NCBI GenBank assembly: GCA_028685185.1
Contig: JAQUEK010000004.1
Span: 62,001-126,000 of the forward strand
Reading direction: 5' to 3'
Length of the DNA stretch: 64,000 nucleotides
DNA from: Candidatus Altimarinota bacterium
GTDB lineage: Bacteria; Patescibacteriota; Gracilibacteria; BD1-5; UBA2023
In this document: piece after piece, positions 57,121-64,000 of the stretch
Numbering within the stretch: position 1 is the stretch's first letter
Layout of the letters: each line of letters opens with the position of its first letter
Program-made: the position numbers and the translations under genes
The notes under the pieces: generated by a model
Told to the model about the DNA's origin: nothing
The model's database searches: none
The model's input: the letters and a program-made list of their open reading frames with translations, nothing else

Positions 57121-58388
57121 AATTGTTTTCTTTTATTTTTAAATTTTCAGCTATTCAGAAACATTCACAGGAACATGAAAAATATCAGCGAAATATATAC
57201 AGCCTCAAATGTATGCAATAACGAATTCATGACCAGAACTGCTATAAAGGATCAAGCGAAGAAGATGCTTACAGAATACAGCCTTAGGAAAATCAATCAG
57301 AGTATAGCCATGAAAAAGAAGAATCAAATGAATCATCACTCTACCAATTGCTGAACATACCAGCTCTCAGGTATGAAATTCTTCTCATCGGTTCATTTCG
57401 TATCATGAGATAATCTATATGCAGGTCAGCTGGATGCAAGTCATTTTCAGAAAGGTTTATTTAAGAATTGGTTGAATCAGATTATCATTCTTTCGGAATG
57501 TCATTTTGTTGATCCGGACCTTAATATAATATTCGATATGTTCGTTGAATATTTAAGATAGAAGATTCCTCAGATCAAAGTCATGAAAACCAAAAACAAT
57601 ACAAGAAGGGTTTTATGCTTTTTGAAGATTGTTTTAAGATTTACCGCACATACGAAAAATACACCGATAACAACTCAAAGCAAGGAACTTCTTGAATATG
57701 TCAGGAATATCAGTCACAGAAGGAAGAATGTTCAGAAAAACAGATAGAAATAATATTCTTTCCTATTTTTAAGATAATGAAACAGAAGTCATATGTATGT
57801 GAGAATGAAAAACGCAGCCTGATTGGGTCAGTCGAAAATTCATTGGAATCTCCTTATATTCGCTCATTCTATTCAATGGTATATAGGTACGCTCTGTCAT
57901 GAATTCCAGCTGCTCAATGTAGATGAGAATCATATGTGTGTCAAGACAATCTCTCCTATGGCAAACCTTATTGCCGATCATATCAAAATCGCCGATCCTC
58001 AGGAAATAAGGAATATTTTTATGTAATAGGACAGCTTTTCCTGCAACATATAGCTTCAGTGCTTAAAAATCATGAACAGCAGAAGGAATTCGAAATCATA
58101 TCTTGCTCAGTAAATGAAAGCTTTTATGGAAATTAGATTGATAGCCGAAATAAGGATAAGATATCATACATATAGGAATACAGCGTAATCAAGCTTATCA
58201 AAAACGAATTTCGCTCTTGTTTTTATCTTATCATAAATCAAAACTCATAATAATGCCAATATGAAGACTTCCTTATAAACAGAAACTATTCATAGGTTTA
58301 GCTTGAACTGGAAAAATACTGAGATTATGACATTAAAGGGCAATACAATAAGAAAGGCCCTTGTAAGTCTGTCGAAAATTTTATTCAT
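57105..58388 (-). CDS. O-antigen ligase/polymerase-like membrane protein
   Basis: A 427-residue polytopic membrane protein with about ten hydrophobic helices and the loop and motif style of the Wzy/O-antigen ligase (PF04932) group: a large extracytoplasmic loop near WNSGQSVPIYHGIEGANIRR and the late helix set HSERMIIGFNQFLNKPF and VQQLVEGGFIGFFFFMAILG. Family members join or polymerise sugar units on the outside of the membrane. It overlaps the glycosyltransferase downstream and starts one base after the stop of a 44-residue gene. Confidence 0.82.
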
Positions 58389-58523
58389 TTATATTAGATT
58401 TAGCATGTTATTATATGAAATGCCGTTATCTGTACCTGTGAAGAACACTGAGAACATCGGTACAAGGAATCATAATATTATAGCTATTACAGCTAGAATC
58501 GATACTATTTTCTTTAGTTTCAT
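58389..58523 (-). CDS. 44-residue membrane protein
   Basis: MKLKKIVSILAVIAIILGFL followed by VPMFSVFFTGTDNGISYNNM and LNLI, one membrane helix. Its stop (TAA) directly abuts the ATG of the ligase gene and its start overlaps the end of the 894-residue gene by 10 bases, so it is embedded in a tightly coupled operon. No family was recognised. Confidence 0.6.
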
Positions 58524-61198
58524 GTAATTGGAATGTTAACATTAAAGCCTTCTGAGTCTATAAAAACTTTCTGTAAATTCAAGTCTATTTTCAAATTCGA
58601 AGATCCTGGCCTGTAATAATATTTCAATGTATCCAAATAGTATCATATATCCTTTATCTTTGTCTCAAGATCTTTAACATAGATCTTTTCTGGTAATATC
58701 GAAACCGAATCTCAATTAAACTCGAATGATTTATCATCTGTTGTTCTTACTTTAATCATCATATCCGAGAACATGTGTTCTTTGAATATATATGATGAAC
58801 TGATTTCAGAATTGTTGGCAGATTTGTTCGTTTCAAATGAGTTTTTTATATCTTTAATATAGATTATATATTCTCAATTCTGGGTTTTGGCAGTTATATT
58901 CTGGAATCTTATATTCAAAGCATTATTGATGAATTTGAAATCCTTGCTAATTAGCTCATTCTGTATGAATAGCTTTATCTCTATCGGCATCTGATCTATA
59001 TTTTCAGTATTTACATCTTCAGGATTCTCATTTTTATCATTTTGCTGGCTAGGTTCAAGATATGTCTTAACAAAGATATTCCTGAAATCATATCTCTGCT
59101 TTTCCAATGGGTCCTGTTCCGAAGTAAATAAGCTTTTCAGATATTTCTGTTTTTCTTCTAAAGAGATCGGCAATCATTTGAACTGACTATTCTTTTTTCC
59201 TTCATTATCAATATATATGAGATCATATACTATATATCAGTTAGGATTCAATTTAAATGTAAAATTATGTCCCTGGATATAAACCGAAATATCATAGAAT
59301 CAATCCTTATTGAAATTATTGGAAACCTTCAATGTTTCCATATCGATATCATTGAACTGAGACATGTATGCATTGAGTTTTTCCTCGCTCAAGCTTTCAT
59401 CCTTTATGAAATCAAGTCATTTTACATTCTTGTTTTCAGCATTGAGGTTTATCTTGATAATATATGAGCTATAATTGTTTATTATTGCCAGTATGGATTT
59501 CAATTTAAGGAACTTATCCCTGAGAATCACATAACTATCGCTTGAACCTGTTTTATTTCACAGATTCTTATAATAGAATGCTTTTTTTTCTAAAAGCTCT
59601 TTTGATCAGGCTGAATATATGTCACTTAGCCTATCAAGCTCTTCTTTCGGTATATTGGCATAATTCTCTCATCCATATTTAGGTTTCAAGATAAGTCACT
59701 TGCTTGTTTCAGAGAAATATGTTTCAAGTATCGTGTCATTAAGCCTTGATAATATCCTTGAATAATTGAAGAATTCAGTCGATACAAGTCAGAATTTCTT
59801 GAAATTATCATTTCATAGCGAATCATAATAATAGTTCGTGATATCGAAAAGGTAGAATAATATATTAAGAGAATATTTTGATGTATTTATATTAGCGCTC
59901 AGATACTGCGTAAGGAAGAATGAAAAAGGGAGAAAATCATCTTTTCATAAAGTCTTGTTTCAGATAAGATTTCATAAGTATATATCAACATAAGTATCTA
60001 GATTTGTTCTTTTCAGATCTGAAAAGATATAAGACATATATATATCAGATAATGTTGAATAATATTCATCTCAAGATACGTTTGGGATTATATTCTTTGT
60101 TATCTTCAAGAAATTATTCTGATCTTTGAACAATATGTTCTCATTGCTTTTAAGTAATGATCAATAATAGGAGACATAGAAATAATTCTTGAAAATCTCT
60201 ATTCATTCATTATATAGTTCATCTCATTGGAGCTTCATATCGTTGAATATCGATTTTATGCTGTTTTGCATATCAATTGAATTTTGCTGACTGCTTCATT
60301 CATTCGTAAGATTCCGCTTATTTGCAAAAAAGTGTATCAGATTCTTTGAAAGCAGATTTTTTAAATAGATATCCTTTTTTGTATTATTAAAGAACATGAA
60401 CGGATAAGTATTTATGAATGATTCTCAGCTTATGTCGCTATCTTTGGATGAAATGATATCGGTATACAGCTTTGAGAATTTCGAAAACTTGTTCTTGAAA
60501 TCATAATCGACCATTTTAAGAAGTGCTTTTCATTTCGAGTTATTCTTATCGGTCAGGAGATATTCGACAAATGTCGGGCTCTTTATATCAAGGTATGATA
60601 TGTTGTCGATAGTCGCAACCCTTAATATATCGGCTCATTTTAGGTTTATGTTATATTCAGGATAATATTGGAAAAGCAATGCCGGAAAAAGATTGAAAGA
60701 TGTCACTTCCTCATTACCTGACATCATCTTGATCTTAAGAAGCGAATTATATGAATATACCCTGTTTATATTTTCCTGGTTTATAACCATGAAAAGTCAT
60801 TTTCACAGCTGTGCGATCGATAATCATGCGCTTTTGATTTCATATTTATTGAATATGTCATTAAGCGAAAATATATATATTCATCTTCAGATTTCTATGA
60901 CATATTTTCAATCATCCGTTTTTGACGTTGAAATAGGATTCTGTGCTTCAGAATAATAATATATTCAATCTATCGGTGTTATTTTCTTATAAAAGAATCC
61001 GTTCGTTCAAATCTTCTTAACCTCTTTGAAATCATATTTGTCATCATTCTCTTCTATTTTGAAATTCTTTTCATCCCTATCTAAAAAATCAGACACCTCA
61101 TCATTCGTATAAGAAGCTGTTTCTTTTATATATAGGGTCAATCATATAAGACAAAGCGCCATAATGGCAACGATAGAGATATATACTGGTTTTTTCAT
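58514..61198 (-). CDS. membrane-anchored extracellular protein, 894 residues
   Basis: One open frame with no TAA or TAG. N-terminal anchor VYISIVAIMALCLIGLTLYI followed by an acidic segment. The rest is rich in Tyr, Asn, Ile, Lys and Asp with few cysteines (IYYYSEAQNPISTSKTDDGK, then YVIEIGRGIYIFSLNDIFNK). The C-terminal half contains helical Lys/Glu segments (MPISLEEKQKYLKSLF). No known domain was seen. Its position ahead of a ligase and a glycosyltransferase suggests a role in building or attaching surface polysaccharide, but this is only context. Confidence 0.72.
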
Positions 61199-61260
61199 AT
61201 AAGATAATTAACATAATTTTGCATTATTATATATCTTTAGAAAAAGAATCAAAGTTTATT

Positions 61261-62316
61261 TTATTGACCAATATGATTATTGAATTGTCTTATTAGATTA
61301 TCTGCATTTTCCTTATCATTGAAAATAAATCAGACTTCTCTGTTATTGTCCATGGAATTAGAAGTGAAGTTGATGCTGCCTATATAAATCGTTTCATTAT
61401 CAATTATGAATACCTTAGCATGCACGTAGGATTTTTTGGGGATATAGATTGAAACATTGTCTGTTTTTTTGAAATCATCTATGATATTCTGGTTTGAACT
61501 GACTTTCTTCGGATCTGCCAATATCATGCTTATCTTAATTCATTGTTCAGCTTTTGACTTTAATATCTTTTCGAGACTTGGGTCTTTTATCTGCTGCGCA
61601 TAGATGTATATAGAGCTTTTTGCTTGATTTAGAGTCTTTTCAAATGCAAATCTTGAGCAAAACGGTGAAGTTATGACATTTGCATCGCAATGGATAGATC
61701 TGATTCAGTTCATATCATCCGAGAATACGGATTCTAAGATAGATATGTTCTTCTTATCTTTTCAAAACAGATAGAATTCCATATTGTCATAAAATGTAGA
61801 ATGGCTCATATTTCATGTTCATAAAATGTAGCTATCATCAAATATGAAGAATTTCGAGTGCGTGAATATATAATTATTGTTGTTGGCATATCTGACCTTG
61901 ATTCAAACGTTCTGCAATATCTTGAATGCCTTGCTGTTTATACTCGGGGATCCTAGGACATTCTTCTCAAGAATAACACTTACATCAAGTCATCTTCTCT
62001 TGGCATCGGTCAATTCTTTTATTATCCTCTTTTCAGTGAGGATATAGACTTCAAGATAAACCCTTTTTTTTGCAGATTTAATATTGTCTATGATTCTGTC
62101 CAATGTTGTATTATCTGGAAGGGTAGCTATTTTGACATCAGAATATAGGATATTGGTCAGCTTGAATTTTTCCTTATTGTCTACTATGTCAGAAATATTC
62201 TTCTCATAAGCAGCATTTTCCAAATGAAAATCGGAATACTCGTTAGCGCAGGAAGAAATAAATAAAAGACCTAACAGGGCCAAGACAATGAAATATCTCT
62301 TATCATATTTGCTCAT
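61261..62316 (-). CDS. phospholipase D-like lipoprotein
   Basis: A 351-residue protein with two HKD motifs: THSKFFIFDDSYILGTGN and VHAKVFIIDNETIYIGSIN, each giving the H-x-K-x4-D-x6-G-S/T-x-N pattern needed for catalysis. The N-terminus FIVLALLGLLFISSCANEYS is a lipoprotein signal with ISSC as the lipobox, so the enzyme should be tethered outside the membrane. The family includes cardiolipin synthases, phospholipases and nucleases; the substrate is not evident. The 118-residue gene lies just upstream. Confidence 0.88.
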
Positions 62317-62321
62317 TGCGA

Positions 62322-62678
62322 TTATTTGAAAAAAATCTTTATCTCCTTATATTTCAATCAGAAAGTGAAGCAAGCATCCAAAATGATCTTATGTATTTCC
62401 TCTTCATACATCTTAAGTTCAGAATTGATTATCGGTTTTCATGTCTTTATCATGAATAATCAATTATTGTTGTTTATGCTTTTTATATATTCATATATAT
62501 TCAGTTTTCATTTTTCTCCCAAAAGCGTTTTTATCTTGCTGAAAATCACGGAAATCAATATTTCCGTCCGGTTTCAATATTTGCTCAAATCAAGGTTGAA
62601 TACCATTTGTTTATCATTATTAATATTCTTTGTCTTTAGATTATATCTTAAAATCAAATTATCAAATATTTTTTGCAT
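62322..62678 (-). CDS. 118-residue protein of unknown function
   Basis: MQKIFDNLILRYNLKTKNIN followed by a charged helical body (YKEIKIFFK at the end) and no membrane segment. Its gene is 5 bases before the phospholipase D-like gene, so the two are probably cotranscribed. The middle segment TEILISVIFSKIKTLLGEKG has a possible amphipathic helix. I recognise no family. Confidence 0.6.
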
Positions 62679-62775
62679 ATAATCCCATTAGCGATAATAT
62701 CTATTTTATAACATATTGAAACGGAGCAAGAAAAATATTAAAAAGTTCAAGAAAAAATATCTTTAATTCCAAACT

Positions 62776-63036
62776 ATGAAAAAATCAAAAACAGGAATCA
62801 TTTTTTCTTGCATATATATCTTATTGACTACCATTTCATTTATATTCGGGTATCTGATATGTGAAAAATTCTGTGACCCAAGCCTGCTTGTTGTGATACC
62901 TCTTTTACCATGGTTTTTAATTTTGGATCTTGAAGATTTTGCAATGATCGCTGTTTCTGTTTCCATGAATGCATTGATGTGGTATATCATCGGATTTGCA
63001 ATTCAAAAAACATATTGAATATTCAAGAATCGTTAA
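62776..63036 (+). CDS. 86-residue membrane protein
   Basis: Begins MKKSKTGIIFSCIYILLTTI with two to three hydrophobic helices (SFIFGYLICEKFC, LLVVIPLLPWFLI, MIAVSVSMNALMWYIIGFAI) and ends KTYGIFKNR, where the glycine is TGA. Family unknown. It is 40 bases upstream of the Nudix gene and divergent from the 118-residue gene. Confidence 0.6.
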
Positions 63037-63076
63037 TATAATCATCTGTATCAAATTTATCATTAATCCTTATGAA

Positions 63077-63514
63077 ATGGCAGAAGAGAAAAGCAGACCG
63101 AGAGTCTGATTAGGAGTCATCATAGTCAACGATGAAGGGAAAGTGCTTATAGGTAAAAGGAAATGAAGTCATGCTCCATATTATTCTATTCCAGGAGGAA
63201 AGCTGGAATTGTGAGAGACATTTGAAGAATGAACCATAAGGGAAATTAAAGAGGAGACAAACCTTGATATCAGGATGCCTGAAGTTATAGCTGTGACGAA
63301 TAACCTCAACACATACAAGGAAGAATGATTGCATTTCATATCAATAATACTTCTTGTCAGGGATTTCTCTGGAGAGCTTATAAATATGGAACCGGATAAA
63401 TGCGAGCAGTGGATATGGGTCGATCCTAAAGATCTTCCGATGCCGCATTTCGATGCTAGCCAGATGTGAATATCATGCTATCTTGATAATGTAGCGTACA
63501 AAAAATTCCAATAA
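63077..63514 (+). CDS. Nudix hydrolase
   Basis: A 145-residue hydrolase of nucleoside diphosphate-linked compounds. The Nudix box GGKLELGETFEEGTIREIKE followed by ETNL has the conserved residues in order, with TGA for several glycines. VIIVNDEGKVLIGKRKGSHA precedes it. CEQWIWVDPKDLPM follows the usual second motif. The substrate is unknown; a housekeeping or damaged-nucleotide role is common in the family. The ATG at 63077 is chosen because the one at 63072 runs into a stop. Confidence 0.92.
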
Positions 63515-63536
63515 TCAGATTATTGGAATTTTTTGT
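63498..63536. terminator. shared terminator between convergent genes
   Basis: 19-base arms (acaaaaaattccaataatc and complement) around one base. It contains the Nudix stop codon and lies 5 bases before the convergent prmC stop. Confidence 0.85.
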
Positions 63537-63540
63537 ATTA

Positions 63541-64000
63541 TTATAATGTTATCCTGATAAACCTGTCGAATCATCTCAAATCCTTTACGAATGAGAAATC
63601 CTTAAAATTCTTTGCCAAAAATCTTTCCGCAATCTCTTTCTGGTCGAATCATATCTCACAAAGAAGAAATATCTTATTTTTGTTTTTCTTCTTGAATTCA
63701 AGAACCTGCCTGAAGAATTTTTCATAAAGCTCAAATCAGGTTTTTTTTCATCAGAATAATGCCATTTTCGGTTCTAATCTGGTGTCCTCGCTCATATTTT
63801 CCCAATCATCAGCTTTTATATATGGAAGATTTGCTGTCATCATTATGGGTTCTCAAAAATCCTTGTCGATTATCTGATTAAGAAGATCTCATCTTATGAG
63901 CTCGACCTTTGATCAAAGCTTCATCTTATTCATAGAGGCTATCTTAAGAGCTTTGCTGCTTTTATCGATAGCATAAACGCTATCCAAATCACAGTTGAGA
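63541..64000 (-). CDS. prmC: PrmC-like release-factor methyltransferase, C-terminal part
   Basis: The last 152 residues of a SAM-dependent methyltransferase; the start lies beyond the right edge. The segment YAIDKSSKALKIASMNKMKL is the SAM-binding strand pattern, and ANLPYIKADDWENMSEDTRL contains the catalytic tetrapeptide in the form NLPY rather than the usual NPPY. The PrmC family methylates the glutamine of the GGQ motif in peptide release factors. In a genome where UGA is no longer a stop, its RF1 partner would be the main termination factor (inference). Confidence 0.85.

Noticed and set aside
1-64000. Reassignment of CGA or CGG from arginine to tryptophan, as reported for some Absconditabacteria
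   Set aside because: CGA encodes conserved arginines in the response regulator (ELLARI) and in Mfd (TPIPRSL), so arginine is retained for CGA here. CGG was too rare at conserved positions to judge, so it stays open.

Overview
The window reads coherently only if TGA is translated as glycine (translation table 25). With that change, fragmented reading frames on both strands fuse into long genes, and TGA falls on glycines that are invariant in known families: the HQGGGHK stretch of L2, the Walker A motif of Mfd, the GPGGFTG loop of TsaB, and the G box of a histidine kinase. TAA and TAG remain stops and TGG remains tryptophan. Recoding of this kind, AT-rich DNA, many small intergenic gaps and CPR-type cysteine-rich proteins point to Candidatus Absconditabacteria (SR1) or Gracilibacteria (BD1-5) in the Candidate Phyla Radiation. 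All gene coordinates below use this code.

Layout, left to right. 1-1809 (minus) is the start of a ribosomal protein operon, rplC-rplD-rplW-rplB, behind a leader of about 180 bases and a good promoter; rpsJ is not at its usual place ahead of rplC. 2122-22708 (minus) looks like one transcription unit about 20.6 kb long. It begins with a single 12,675-base gene for a 4,224-residue secreted protein and continues through tsaB, a PH-domain membrane protein, trxB, two cysteine-rich CPR-family proteins flanking an OmpR-type response regulator, a sensor histidine kinase and a small secreted protein. A tRNA-Lys lies at 22902-22977 on the plus strand.

23038-47946 is dominated by surface or envelope genes. 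A LysM protein of 1,397 residues, a 105-residue protein and a 619-residue protein with peptidoglycan-binding-like repeats form one operon. A 1,398-residue protein, a 54-residue membrane protein and a 936-residue repetitive secreted protein form a second. Single genes encode a fibre-like repeat protein, two other secreted proteins and one protein with a sortase-like C-terminal anchor. Housekeeping genes lie between them: a CoA-binding protein, an MtaB-type tRNA methylthiotransferase, thioredoxin, a hexapeptide-repeat protein and a SulP anion transporter.

48113-55948 (plus) is mostly information processing: frr, a UMPH-1 type nucleotidase, mfd, holA, a membrane-anchored FKBP with nested internal duplications, trmD and a membrane zinc-ribbon protein. 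55993-62678 (minus) carries a glycosyltransferase, an O-antigen-ligase-like polymerase, a large membrane-anchored protein and a phospholipase D-like lipoprotein. This group is probably concerned with surface polysaccharide. The window closes with a Nudix hydrolase and the C-terminal part of prmC.

No CRISPR array, transposase, integrase, rRNA or phage packaging gene was seen. The strongest material for follow-up is the set of very large exported or envelope proteins and their operon partners, which could serve the host-attached lifestyle proposed for this group.
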